A DNA stretch of 64,000 nt. Origin: Bacteroidia bacterium. Lineage in GTDB: Bacteria; Bacteroidota; Bacteroidia; Palsa-965. This document shows positions 1 through 10,100 of the stretch, in pieces. Under the pieces are notes generated by a model, which was given only the letters and a program-made list of their open reading frames with translations, was not told the DNA's origin and ran no database searches. The position numbers and the translations under genes are program-made. Numbering within the stretch: position 1 is the first letter of the stretch; each line of letters starts with the position of its first letter. The stretch is from NCBI GenBank assembly GCA_025454955.1, contig JALONL010000016.1:59157-123156 (forward strand), written 5' to 3'.

Positions 1-1453
1 CGAAATCCCAGTGATAGGTGAAATTATTGCTCACCGGCGCTATCTGAAACGTAACGGGAAGCGGAAAACAACCGGCCGAAGGCGTGGCTGCCAGGTTAAA
101 CTGTACCGAAAAGCAGGTAAGATCGGGCTGGTAGCGCCACATCGCATTGCTGGTGCCGCCAGCTGCGTTAAGCAGCCCGCCAAACATCCACATGTCGCCA
201 TTGAGCGCCGTAAAACTCACCGAGCCTGCCATTCCCGAAGGATCGTTGGTGGCAGCCGGAACACCTATTACGCCAAAATTGGCAGGCTGGTTGGTGGCCG
301 CCCCGCCCCGGGCAAGCAGAAACTCGTTAAGCTGAGGGTCGTAAAGCCATACATCCTGCGTAAGCTGGTTAAGCTGGTTATTGGTGCTTCCGCCCATTAT
401 CCAGAAACGGCCGCACACATCTTTCCAGCAGGTGCGCGTTTCCATGCGCGACGAGGGCCTGAAACCTCCGGCCGTACATTGCGGGCCATAATTGCCGGGA
501 TCGTTGGCTGTGCCGCTGCCGCCCATCCATGTCCAGATATTGGTTACAGGATTGTAGCGCCACATATCGTTGTAGGTATTGGCAAAGCGGTTTCCGCCAA
601 AGAGCCAGAAATTCCCGGCGGCATCAGTCCAGTTGTTGTACGACGAGCGGCTGCCGGGCGTATTTCCCGGCGCGGGAGCCTGAAGTGTGCCCCAGTTGGG
701 AAAAGCATTTTGTGTGTTGGCGCCGCTCATCCATGTCCAGTTGTTGGTGGCGGGGTCGTAACGCCACATATCGCTGTAAAAACCGCCGCTGCCTTCGCCG
801 CCAAACATCCACAACTGGCCCGTGCCCGAAACCCATGTGGCATTGCCTTCGTGGCGGCAGGGCGGGTTGTTGCCCGCAGCGGCTACCTGCAGGGTACCAT
901 AAGTGCCGGGCTGGCCCGATAGTGTGGGGCCTTTCATCCATGTCCATTCGTTTATGGCCACGTTGTACATCCACAAATCGCTCATCTGCCCCTGTTGCCC
1001 GTTCGAGTCGAAACCGTAGCCGCCAAACAGCCAGAGGTTCCCATTGGCATCAGTCCAGGTGCAGCCCCTGAAACGCGCCCCGGGTGTGTTTAAAGGCGAC
1101 GAAATGCCCTGCGTGCCATGCACCGGCCATTGCCCGGTAGTGCTGGCCCCGGTCATCCAGGTCCATTGCAGCGAACCCGGATCAAACCGCCACAGCGCAC
1201 TGTAAATCTGAAACGAAGTGCTGTTCAGTCCGCCATATACCCAGAAATTCCCGGCCGGATCAGTCCAGTTCAGCGAGGCATACATCGAAGGCGGGTCGTT
1301 GGCCGGCGAGGGCACACCCAGCACACCGTAACTGCCCGCATTGTTGGTTACCGACGAGCCTTTCATCCACGTCCACACACCGCCCTGAGCCATTGCGCCA
1401 AAGGGAAGCAAAAGGGAAATTAATACGATATAGGTTCTAAAATGAGGTCGCAT
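1..1453 (-). CDS. Kelch-repeat surface protein with PKD-like domain (3' end off window)
   Basis: The minus-strand frame stays open from the ATG at 1453 to the left edge (484 codons), so the C-terminus is missing. It starts with a signal peptide (MRPHFRTYIVLISLLLPFGA, then MAQ). About seven kelch-type blades follow, each with a WTWM(K/S/T)G turn, a hydrophobic-FGG strand such as LWLFGG or FWIMGG, and a DxW(R/M)Y turn. These fold as a galactose-oxidase-like beta-propeller. At the left edge the frame reads VSNNFTYHWDF, the start of a PKD-type Ig domain. In Bacteroidota such proteins are usually secreted and often end in a T9SS sorting domain, which would lie outside the window. The substrate or ligand is unknown. 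Longer plus-strand ORFs across this stretch are shadows. Confidence 0.85.
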   Translation of the reverse strand, partial: MRPHFRTYIVLISLLLPFGAMAQGGVWTWMKGSSVTNNAGSYGVLGVPSPANDPPSMYASLNWTDPAGNFWVYGGLNSTSFQIYSALWRFDPGSLQWTWMTGASTTGQWPVHGTQGISSPLNTPGARFRGCTWTDANGNLWLFGGYGFDSNGQQGQMSDLWMYNVAINEWTWMKGPTLSGQPGTYGTLQVAAAGNNPPCRHEGNATWVSGTGQLWMFGGEGSGGFYSDMWRYDPATNNWTWMSGANTQNAFPNWGTLQAPAPGNTPGSRSSYNNWTDAAGNFWLFGGNRFANTYNDMWRYNPVTNIWTWMGGSGTANDPGNYGPQCTAGGFRPSSRMETRTCWKDVCGRFWIMGGSTNNQLNQLTQDVWLYDPQLNEFLLARGGAATNQPANFGVIGVPAATNDPSGMAGSVSFTALNGDMWMFGGLLNAAGGTSNAMWRYQPDLTCFSVQFNLAATPSAGCFPLPVTFQIAPVSNNFTYHWDF

Positions 1454-1601
1454 GCAATTAACCCGGCAAAAAAAATCGCAGCACCGGATTGTTTCAAAGA
1501 TAACCGGATCAGGCTGGTCTGGCAAATGTCAGATTCAGGTGGTGGAATTTGTTTGGCAACCGGATTTAAAAGGCCGATAACCGGACGGTATAACTACCTG
1601 C

Positions 1602-1662
1602 CAAATGAACTGGCTTTCGGGAGTAACTCAGCACGGTGAAGCCTGGCAGTATTGCGTAAAGC
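1602..1662 (+). repeat. Direct repeat copy A upstream of a small exported gene
   Basis: About 60 bases beginning CAAATGAACTGGCTTTCGGG resemble 2218-2278 (AAAATGAATTGGCTTTCGGG). The two copies continue with a recognisable but diverged GTGAAG...TTACGCATAG / GTGAAG...TTGCGTAAAG stretch. Each lies 60-120 bases before a small exported hypothetical gene, which suggests that the gene-plus-leader unit was once duplicated. Confidence 0.5.
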
Positions 1663-1720
1663 TGTTTTCGGGATAGCTTCAAATGGACAATTATGTAATT
1701 TTGAAACAGGCTCTGGTACG

Positions 1721-2155
1721 ATGAGAAGAATTGTCGCATTACTGGTTTTATTTTCGTCCTTTTATTATGGGTGTTTAATAACATCCGACAGAATATTGTA
1801 TTCAAGTGTTGTACAAAAACGTTTTTACATTGGCACTTCCCCTAATGATTCAACATTAAAAGGACTATGGTATCTTCAATATGACTACGAAGAAGGAGTA
1901 TCAATAGCTTTGCTTTTTCGAGATGCCACTCATATTGGATATAAGAAGAACTTTATTCTTTGCAAAAAAGAAAAATCACGATACTTTATTGTTAATACAG
2001 ACAACTGGCATGAAAATAAAATTTATAAGGATAGCCTGTCATTTAAAAACTACTTAAAGGATATTCAGATTGAATATGACTCTGTGGTTTTTCATCGGAT
2101 AGCTTATAATCCCGAGAGGTTGTACATACCAACTTCCTCCATACCTCCTGATTAA
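1721..2155 (+). CDS. Hypothetical exported protein or lipoprotein
   Basis: This 144-residue protein starts at ATG 1721, which puts a hydrophobic segment (IVALLVLFSSFYYGC) at the extreme N-terminus. An upstream in-frame ATG at 1652 would bury that segment. The YYGC could act as a lipoprotein cleavage site but is not a classic lipobox. The rest is Lys/Tyr-rich and predicted to be periplasmic or surface-exposed. I do not recognise the family. It is clearly more AT-rich than its neighbours, as is the next gene, and the two share similar upstream DNA. The function is unknown. Confidence 0.6.
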   Translation: MRRIVALLVLFSSFYYGCLITSDRILYSSVVQKRFYIGTSPNDSTLKGLWYLQYDYEEGVSIALLFRDATHIGYKKNFILCKKEKSRYFIVNTDNWHENKIYKDSLSFKNYLKDIQIEYDSVVFHRIAYNPERLYIPTSSIPPD

Positions 2156-2217
2156 GAGCCGGTGTTCGTATTTTATGCTAAGCCAAATTTTTACTTCCAC
2201 TTAAAGAGAAGAAGTTA

Positions 2218-2278
2218 CAAAATGAATTGGCTTTCGGGGCTACCTTAGCCAGATGAAGGTTAGAAGATTTACGCATAG
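2218..2278 (+). repeat. Direct repeat copy B upstream of a small exported gene
   Basis: This is the second copy of the element at 1602-1662, 61-121 bases upstream of the ATG at 2339. The first 19 bases are almost identical between copies and the rest is diverged. Confidence 0.5.
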
Positions 2279-2338
2279 ATTTTTTCGTGACGGATTCACC
2301 TCCAGGTAAACAAATCAAAGTATTTAGAAACAGGTAAA

Positions 2339-2971
2339 ATGAAGGGATTGATTGCGTTTATTTATTTTCTGTTTATGATATTAATATCATGCAATCATTT
2401 AGTTAGCCCGTCTCAATCCTTAAAACCAATAACAGATAGTAAGTGTGCGGATATTTACAGAATGTTTTTGCTTGATAAAAATAAGCAAAGAGAAGGTTTG
2501 TCATTACCTTGTAATGATACAATAGAACTAATCCGTATTATGCTTGATTACAGGGGAGATACAACAATTAACAGCGTTTTTTTCGGCAATACCTCAATGT
2601 TGCCTGTATTTAAGAGCGACAGTACGCTGAAATTATATTGGATATCAACAGATTATGTTAATTATAACAATCAGCTTGTTACCAACCAGCTTTCAGCCCT
2701 GTATGTGATTTCTGCAATGTACTATAATGATTATAGATTTTGCGAGAATATCCGCTTGTTTGATTTGAGCAAAAAGAAGTATATAACAAATCTAAAATAT
2801 TACTATCAGGGAGTTTCCGATTATCACATTGTTTCAGATAATCAAACAATTGCCAATATTTTTAAGAAAACCCAACTTTGGTATATTGAACTTGAGAAAA
2901 ATGGGTTGAATAATATGAGAAAGAAAAATATTCCTCCTCCGTTATTGAAGAATATTAGATGGGATAAATAG
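2339..2971 (+). CDS. Hypothetical lipoprotein
   Basis: This 210-residue protein begins with a lipoprotein signal: MKGLIAFIYFLFMILISCNH, with Cys18 as the probable lipidation site. The mature part is rich in Asn, Tyr and Ile and has no motif I recognise. It is AT-rich like the gene at 1721. The two share leader DNA but no obvious protein similarity beyond the signal, so they may be diverged members of one family or unrelated genes inserted behind similar leaders. The function is unknown. Confidence 0.65.
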   Translation: MKGLIAFIYFLFMILISCNHLVSPSQSLKPITDSKCADIYRMFLLDKNKQREGLSLPCNDTIELIRIMLDYRGDTTINSVFFGNTSMLPVFKSDSTLKLYWISTDYVNYNNQLVTNQLSALYVISAMYYNDYRFCENIRLFDLSKKKYITNLKYYYQGVSDYHIVSDNQTIANIFKKTQLWYIELEKNGLNNMRKKNIPPPLLKNIRWDK

Positions 2972-3078
2972 TTTTACAGCCTCTCCAAACCGACTACCGG
3001 TTCAAAGAGTAAACAGCTAAAAATTCGAAATCATTCCATCAGACTCAATTGTTAGCGTTTTAAGCGAGGTGTTTGTTT

Positions 3079-5553
3079 TTATTTCCTGCTCAGCGCCTTC
3101 TTCAAATAGATATAATCAATAAAATAAAGCACCCTCACCGAAAGCTGGTTAAGCTGCGGAGCCTGCAACGTATTTTTAAGATTGTAGGTGTAGTTGTAAT
3201 TTATCTGCTGTAAACCCACCTCGTCGGTAAGCACATTCTGTTTCCAGGCCACACTTAAAATGCTTCCCGGTGCAAAAATCCAGCGAAACACAATATCGGT
3301 ATTGAAAGAGTTGAAGCTGAAGTTGTGATTGCCGGTGTAGGCGTAATAATCTTCCAAAATTCCTTCGTTGTTGAGCGTGTAGTAGCCCGTGTAGCGCCCG
3401 GTGGCCCAGAAGTGGCGGCCCACGAGGGTTATCGACATATCGCGTTTAAATACGTAGCTGGCGGTAATGCTGTTTTCGATATTGCGCAAAATGCGGCGGC
3501 CGAATACAATGTTGCCGTTGCTCTCGGTATTTACCCAGCCGCGGTCGCCAATGTCGTTGTGTGTGTTCGGATTGAGCGAAAAGGTGAGACGGTCGTTTAC
3601 CCGCCAGTCCATCCAGATGCCGCCGCCAACCCACGGGTTGGCCGGAATGGTTTCGGTAATCTTGTCGGTGGTGCCCCAGTACATGTTTATGCCGCCGCTT
3701 ACCTTTTTGTTGGAATTGGTGTTGTATCCGCCCCAGGCGCTAATCAGACGGCGGCGGAGGAAATACCTGCCCGGTTCGCGCGGCTCATAGTAATCGCGTA
3801 TATCATACGGGCTCACTTCCATGCCAAAGAACATGTTGGAGAAATTGCGGAACTGAAACCACGAATTCATATTCAGGCTGAACAGGTTGCGCTCTTTGGT
3901 AATGAGGTTGTACTGATACGACATATTCACCCCAAAATTGCCCTGGTTAAGCCTTTTCCACGGGTTGAAAATGAAATAGGTGATACCGGCATTCTGCTGG
4001 GCAAAATTGGTTTCAAACGTAATGCCCATGTCGTTGGCGTCGAAATTACGGCTCTTCACATTGCGCGACACGTAGTATTGAATTTTGCCGCTGGTGCGGG
4101 CCAGTTGCAAATTGTACTGGTAGCCGAGGCGGGCATCAAACTCGCCGCGAATGCTGTCAACCGGTGTAAGAATATCGCTCACGGCCCCGTCGAAACGAAG
4201 CTGCCAGTTTTGCTTTTTATCGTTCAGCACCGTGCCTGCGCCGGTTACATTGGCACTGTTCCAGCCGCGTGCGCGTATTACATTGGTGTTTATGAAATAG
4301 GCCGATGAACTGTTTTGCATTTGTTTTTGAAACACCACAATGTTGTAGTTGGAACGCGGCTCGGTGAGGATTTTTCGTTTTTCGCCGGTTATTGTGTCCT
4401 GCGCCTCGGCATACGTATCTTCCACAAACGCATTGAGAATGCCTATGCCCATGCCGCTGTTGGTGCGGCCCGATATTTTGGTGGCATTCATTAGCCGCGA
4501 CTGTGTGGGGTTTTTGCTCAGCACCTCGCTGCTGTCTGTTTGATATGACGCACCAAAGAACCCCGTGGGCCTTTTGCCTATGCGCCGCGAGTAGAACAAA
4601 TCGCCCAACTGAAACAAATCGACACCCTCGGTAAAAAACGGACGCTGCTCCTGAAACTGCTGCTCGAAAGCGCCCAGGTTCTTAATTACATTGTCGCTCT
4701 GCACCTGACTAAAATCGGGCAGCAGGGTCATGTCGAGGGTGAAGCTTTCGTTGATGCCGTACTTTACATCCATGCCGCCGGCGTAGTTGAACACGGGCGA
4801 AGTTTCGCCAAAGCGGTCGTCGTTTTGCCAGATGAGCGAGGCGTAGGGGGTAAGCTGCAGGCGCAGGGGCACATCAATATCGGCCAGGCCCTTGAGTTTG
4901 CCCCAGTACATCATTGCGTTGGATGCCGCTTTGGGCGTAAGTGCCCACTGGTCGAATTCCTGAAAGCGGCGGATATTACGCGTAAACTGTACGCCCCATT
5001 CGCGTCCGTTTTCGGTAGGGAAACGCAGTGCCGACCAGGGAATTTCCACTTCCACGCTCCAGCCATTGGCCAGAATCTGAACTTCGCTGGCCCAAACTGC
5101 ATTGTAGTTGAAATCCGAAAACCGCGAATCGCTCTGCACACCCGATGCCGTAACCGAAAAGTCGAAGGCATCCTGCTGCGTATTATACGTATCAAACACC
5201 ATCCTGAAATTATCGGCATTCACCCAGTTGTCGCGTATGCCCAACTGACGCATAATACTGTCGGGATGGTTGTCGTAAAGCATGGCCGAGATGTAAATGG
5301 CCGTATTATCATATAAAATGCGCACATCGGTATCAAAACTCACCGGAGCGCCTTCGGTAGGGCTGTTTTGCTTAAAACCATTAATTGCCGGAGCCTTCTG
5401 CCACACCACATCATCTAATTTCCCGTCTATTTTAGGCGACACATCAGTTCGTGCTGCTATGGCCTCACGGCGGACAATCACCGTAGAGTCGGCTGCTGCA
5501 AAGAGGGTTTGCATACAGCTCATAAGCAGTAATCCAACTAAAACAAGACGCAT
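3079..5553 (-). CDS. DUF5916 outer-membrane protein with CBM9-like N-terminal domain
   Basis: This 824-residue protein has a signal peptide (MRLVLVGLLLMSCMQTLFAA). Residues 35-240 form a carbohydrate-binding family-9-like domain, with IDGKLDDVVWQKA near the start and the typical WSVEVEIPWSALRF strand. The long C-terminal part has the alternating aromatic/polar pattern of an outer-membrane beta-barrel, including RPFFTEGVDLF, a hallmark of DUF5916 proteins. These are common in Bacteroidota and some Gammaproteobacteria. The role is not firmly known, but the fold suggests ligand binding or transport at the outer membrane. It is a single gene, and nearby genes give no pathway hint. Confidence 0.85.
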   Translation of the reverse strand: MRLVLVGLLLMSCMQTLFAAADSTVIVRREAIAARTDVSPKIDGKLDDVVWQKAPAINGFKQNSPTEGAPVSFDTDVRILYDNTAIYISAMLYDNHPDSIMRQLGIRDNWVNADNFRMVFDTYNTQQDAFDFSVTASGVQSDSRFSDFNYNAVWASEVQILANGWSVEVEIPWSALRFPTENGREWGVQFTRNIRRFQEFDQWALTPKAASNAMMYWGKLKGLADIDVPLRLQLTPYASLIWQNDDRFGETSPVFNYAGGMDVKYGINESFTLDMTLLPDFSQVQSDNVIKNLGAFEQQFQEQRPFFTEGVDLFQLGDLFYSRRIGKRPTGFFGASYQTDSSEVLSKNPTQSRLMNATKISGRTNSGMGIGILNAFVEDTYAEAQDTITGEKRKILTEPRSNYNIVVFQKQMQNSSSAYFINTNVIRARGWNSANVTGAGTVLNDKKQNWQLRFDGAVSDILTPVDSIRGEFDARLGYQYNLQLARTSGKIQYYVSRNVKSRNFDANDMGITFETNFAQQNAGITYFIFNPWKRLNQGNFGVNMSYQYNLITKERNLFSLNMNSWFQFRNFSNMFFGMEVSPYDIRDYYEPREPGRYFLRRRLISAWGGYNTNSNKKVSGGINMYWGTTDKITETIPANPWVGGGIWMDWRVNDRLTFSLNPNTHNDIGDRGWVNTESNGNIVFGRRILRNIENSITASYVFKRDMSITLVGRHFWATGRYTGYYTLNNEGILEDYYAYTGNHNFSFNSFNTDIVFRWIFAPGSILSVAWKQNVLTDEVGLQQINYNYTYNLKNTLQAPQLNQLSVRVLYFIDYIYLKKALSRK

Positions 5554-5772
5554 AAGGCGGTTAATTTGTCGTTAAAATTAGGGTAAACATCCGTCGCTCA
5601 CTTCTAAAGAATGATGAAAGGATGTTAAATTGCCTTAAATGGCTCTTTTTACAGGACGGATAAAAAAAGAAATGGTGACAGGCCGGCAGGCCTGTTTTTC
5701 ATAATTACAACATAATATTTCATTTACATCCCGGTAATATAAGGCCGCCAAATTTGTATCAGAAAATAAAAC

Positions 5773-6303
5773 ATGAGAAACCCCCTCTGGAACGCAATAC
5801 AAGAGTTTGAAACAGATAACCCCGGCTCCCCGCTTTCATTTACCCATCGTCTGGCCCGCGAAAACGGCTGGACCATGCAATACTCAATCCGGGCGGTGGA
5901 TGAATACAAAAAATTCATCTATCTGATATGTGTGGCGCCACACCCGCTAACCCCGTCCGATCAGGTCGATCAGGTGTGGCATCTGCACATGATTTATACA
6001 CAATCGTATTGGAAAGACTTTTGTGAACGAACGTTGAAAAGAGAAATCCACCACGGCCCTACGAAAGGTGGAAAAGAAGAAGCCGAAAAGTTTAACGATT
6101 GGTATGCCCGGACATTAGAAATGTACCGGGCTGTTTTTTTATACGAACGGCCGTCCGACATCTGGCCGCATCCGGCCAAACGATTCAGCGATGTGCATTT
6201 CAAACGCATAAACACCCGCATAAACTGGGTTATTCCCAAACCCCGGCTGCTGGTGCAATTCCTTCAGTTTATTCACTCTAAAATTCGCAAAATGAAAATG
6301 TAA
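5773..6303 (+). CDS. GRDP-like (glycine-rich domain-containing-protein-like) protein
   Basis: This 176-residue protein has no signal peptide. Its centre carries the conserved core of the GRDP-like family: DQVDQVWHLHMIYTQSYW, in which the WHLH...YT..Y pattern is diagnostic. It is followed by a KRExHHGPTKGGKxE segment. The family's biochemical activity is not established. The gene lies 74 bases before a gene for a protein with a Gly/Cys-rich tail and is probably co-transcribed with it. Bacterial GRDP-like genes often sit beside Gly-rich-tail proteins, so the two products may act together. Confidence 0.75.
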   Translation: MRNPLWNAIQEFETDNPGSPLSFTHRLARENGWTMQYSIRAVDEYKKFIYLICVAPHPLTPSDQVDQVWHLHMIYTQSYWKDFCERTLKREIHHGPTKGGKEEAEKFNDWYARTLEMYRAVFLYERPSDIWPHPAKRFSDVHFKRINTRINWVIPKPRLLVQFLQFIHSKIRKMKM

Positions 6304-6377
6304 ACACACCACACACAGTGGCGGGGCGGTACTTCAATACCCGTGAAACGGGCAATTAGTTAACCAATTTCAATTCA

Positions 6378-7064
6378 ATGAATACCCCATTATTACTAAC
6401 CCAATTTACACCTGCCGAAGTATTTGTAATTCAAAAAGGATATTACACCAACAGGTGCGAACTGCTCAGGCAAATGCTGCACTACTTTGTGCATCAGAAC
6501 TGGCTCGAAATACAAACCATCGACAATGAACTGTATGTGGCCAAAACCAGTGTCAATGCACCTGAGAAACATGAATTCGGCATACTGTCTTTAACACTTT
6601 ACCAATTAAGTGTACCGCGTATCCCTTTTTCGAATTTCATACACATGCTTGTCGAATCGGTGGAGGAAGATAAGCTCATCAGGGGCATCCTTCGCCGGTT
6701 GAAAAAAACCGGATATTTTACCCAAAACATCCTCGGCTGGTTAACCGGTAATTTCGAACTCACCCCGCACGGACAAGCCACACAAACCGAACTGAACCGC
6801 GAAATAAGAATCCTTTCCGATTTCTGGAAAACCAATGAAGGGCGGAAGAAAATAAAACCGGTAGTGGATATGCTCGGAGCCAACCAATGGTTTGTAACCA
6901 GAGAATTGCCCGACTACCTTCAATTATTTCAGGATCGCTGGAAACCCACTGAAGCCCGGGTGGCGAAAGCCCGTGAGCAGGAATCGGGCTGTGGATCGGG
7001 TTGTTCGGGATGCTCGGGATGTGGAGGGGGTTGCGGTGGTTGTGGAGGTGGATGTGGTTCGTAA
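6378..7064 (+). CDS. Protein with C-terminal Gly/Cys repeat tail (TIGR04222-like)
   Basis: This 228-residue protein has a globular, mainly alpha-helical N-terminal region of about 195 residues with a winged-helix-like alternation (LLRQMLHYFVHQNWLEI...DNELYVAK). It ends in about 25 residues of almost pure Gly, Cys and Ser, with nine cysteines in CGG, CSG and CGGG spacing. No transmembrane helix is seen. The arrangement resembles the TIGR04222 'near-uncomplex' family and precursor-like proteins whose Gly/Cys tails are modified or bind metal. It follows the GRDP-like gene and ends at a strong terminator. The family assignment is from memory and is moderate; the tail itself is certain. Confidence 0.7.
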   Translation: MNTPLLLTQFTPAEVFVIQKGYYTNRCELLRQMLHYFVHQNWLEIQTIDNELYVAKTSVNAPEKHEFGILSLTLYQLSVPRIPFSNFIHMLVESVEEDKLIRGILRRLKKTGYFTQNILGWLTGNFELTPHGQATQTELNREIRILSDFWKTNEGRKKIKPVVDMLGANQWFVTRELPDYLQLFQDRWKPTEARVAKAREQESGCGSGCSGCSGCGGGCGGCGGGCGS

Positions 7065-7070
7065 AAAAAT

Positions 7071-7106
7071 AAAAACGGTTGTTGCTTTTGCGCAACAACC
7101 GTTTTT
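7071..7106. terminator. Bidirectional rho-independent terminator
   Basis: A perfect 15-base stem (AAAAACGGTTGTTGC against GCAACAACCGTTTTT) with a 6-base loop, with an A-run on one side and a T-run on the other. It lies between the convergent ends of the genes at 6378-7064 and 7126-13437 and can serve both. Confidence 0.9.
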
Positions 7107-7125
7107 GAATCTATTCACCAACTAA

Positions 7126-10100
7126 TTACTGGGTAACAGTAATTTTCTTCGTAAACACATATTCATCATTCACCACTTTCATGAGATACATGCCCGGTGC
7201 AGCACTTCCTGTAAGTTGCTGGAGGGAAATATCTTCGTGAATGTAGGTGGCATCTGAATAGGTGCGTGTGTAAATCAGTTTGCCGGTAATATCAAATATT
7301 TGCACAGTTACATCCACGTTCGGTACGGCCGGAGTGATGTTTACAGCAAAATCGCCGGTATTCGGGTTCGGGAATACTTCTACCGAACCGCCCTGATAAT
7401 GATCGTTGTGTTCCACATGCGCAAAACGGGCGTTCGGATCACAATCGTCCTCGCAATCGCCTATGCAGTCGCCGTGTGCAAGGTGTGCAGGTACGCCGTT
7501 GGGGCTTATTTCAATATCCACTTCGGTGTTGGTGGCGCTGCTGGTGATATGGCATACACGTACTTTTTTCACGCTGCCGTTGTTGTTGTACGCGGCAACC
7601 ACATTTACCACTTTTACCGTAACGGTTTGTGTGGCTATACATCCATTGGCATCCGTTACCGTAAGCGTGTAGGTGTAGTTCGAACAACCCGAAGTCAGAT
7701 TCGGTGTAAACACCGGATTAGCCGCCGAAGCATTGCTCAGGTTCGAAGCCGGATACCATGAATAGGTGTATGCCGGTGTTCCTCCTGTGGCACTGCCGTT
7801 GAGCGTTACCGTTTGCGGACCGTTGCCGTAGCCAATTACAATATTGGCGTTGTTTGCGCCGTAGGCGCAGGTAGCCACAGGCGATACCGCAAGCGGGGCA
7901 ATAGTGGTAACCAGGTTTGCGGCACGCGTTACGGTAAAGGTGCAGGTGCTTACATTTCCGTTCACGTCGGTAGCCGTTACAGTTACCGGAGTTACACCGT
8001 AGTTAAATGTAGAACCCGAAGCCGGAACCGATACCACCGAAGCCACACCGCAGTTGTCGGCCGAGGTTACACTCCAGCTTGCGGTTGATACGCAGGCAGG
8101 AATGGTAATGTTGGCCGGACAGGTTACTGTGGGCAATTGGTTATCGGTCACAGTTACAACCTGTATGCAGGTGGCAGAGTTTCCGTTTACATCAGTTACT
8201 GTCCAGGTAACCGTGGTGCTGCCTACGGGGAACGAAGACGGAGCGTTGTTCGTTACCGAAGCCACGCCGCAATTATCACCTGTAGTTGCTGAACCGAGAT
8301 TTACACCGGTAGCTGCACACGAACCATTATCAGCCGAAACTGAAACGGCAGCAGGGCAAGTAATGGTGGGCAGTTCGTTATCGGTCACAGTTACAACCTG
8401 AGTGCAGGTGGCAGAGTTTCCGTTTACATCGGTTACAGTCCATGTAACCGTGGTGCTGCCTACGGGGAACGAAGACGGAGCATTGTTCGTTACCGAAGCC
8501 ACACCGCAATTATCGGCAGTAGTTGCTGAACCGAGACTTACGCCAGTAGCTGCACACGAACCATTATCAGCCGAAGCCGATACGGCAGCGGGGCAGGTAA
8601 TGGTGGGCAGTTCGTTATCGGTCACAGTTACAACCTGAGTGCAGGTAGCCGAGTTTCCGTTTACGTCGGTTACAGTCCAGGTAACGGTTGTGCTGCCAAC
8701 CGGGAACGAAGTCGGAGCATTGTTCGTTACCGAAGCTACACCGCAATTATCCGCAGTGGTTGCCGAACCAAGATTCACACCAGTAGCTGCGCAAGAACCA
8801 TTATCAGCCGAAGCAGATACAGCAGCAGGACAGGTAATGGTGGGCAATTCGTTGTCGGTTACAGTTACAACCTGGGTGCAGGTAGCAGAGTTTCCGTTTA
8901 CATCGGTTACAGTCCATGTAACGGTTGTGCTGCCCACGGGGAATGAAGTCGGAGCGTTGTTCGTTACCGAAGCCACACCGCAATTATCCGCAGTGGTTGC
9001 CGAACCAAGATTCACGCCAGTAGCTACACACGAACCATTATCAGCCGAAGCCGACACGGCAGCGGGGCAGGTGATGGTGGGCAGTTCGTTGTCGGTCACT
9101 GTTACAACCTGCGTACAGGTGGCAGAGTTTCCATTTACATCGGTTACAGTCCATGTTACAGTGGTTGATCCAACCGGGAAAGAAGTCGGAGCGTTGTTCG
9201 TTACCGAAGCCACGCCGCAATTATCCGCAGTGGTTGCCGAACCAAGATTCACACCAGTAGCTGCACACGAACCATTATCAGCCGAAGCAGATACGGCAGC
9301 AGGGCAGGTAATGGTGGGCAATTCGTTATCGGTTACAGTTACAATCTGAGTGCAGGTGGCAGAGTTTCCGTTTACGTCGGTTACAGTCCATGTAACAGTT
9401 GTGCTGCCCACGGGGAACGAAGTCGGAGCATTGTTCGTTACCGAAGCCACGCCGCAATTATCGGTAGTAGTTGCCGAGCCAAGATTCACGCCGGTAGCTG
9501 CGCACGAACCATTATCAGCCGAAGCAGATACAGCAGCAGGACAGGTAATGGTGGGCAGTTCGTTGTCGGTCACTGTTACTAACTGTGTGCAGGAAGCAGA
9601 GTTTCCGTTTACGTCGGTTACAGTCCAGGTAACGGTTGTGCTGCCAACCGGGAACGAAGTCGGAGCATTGTTTGTTACCGAAGCCACACCGCAATTATCG
9701 GCAGTAGTTGCCGAACCGAGACTTACGCCGGTAGCTGCACACGAACCATTATCAGCCGAAGCCGACACGGCAGCGGGACAGCTAATGGTGGGCAGTTCGT
9801 TATCGGTCACTATTACTACCTGAGTGCAGCTGGCAGAGTTTCCGTTTACATCGGTCACAGTCCATGTAACAGTTGTGCTGCCCACGGGGAACGAAGTCGG
9901 AGCATTGTTCGTTACCGAAGCCACGCCGCAATTATCCGCAGTAGTAGCCGAACCAAGATTCACGCCGGTAGCTGCGCAAGAACCATTATCAGCCGAAGCT
10001 GACACGGCAGCGGGGCAGGTGATGGTGGGCAGTTCGTTGTCAGTCACAGTTACAACCTGAGTGCAGGTGGCAGAGTTTCCATTTACGTCGGTTACAGTCC

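Noticed and set aside
11..922. Plus-strand 303-codon ORF and neighbours
   Set aside because: The minus strand reads a signal peptide, kelch blades and a PKD start without interruption. The plus-strand frames have no such structure.
3325..4308. 327-codon plus-strand ORF
   Set aside because: Antisense of the DUF5916 protein, whose frame has a signal peptide and conserved motifs.
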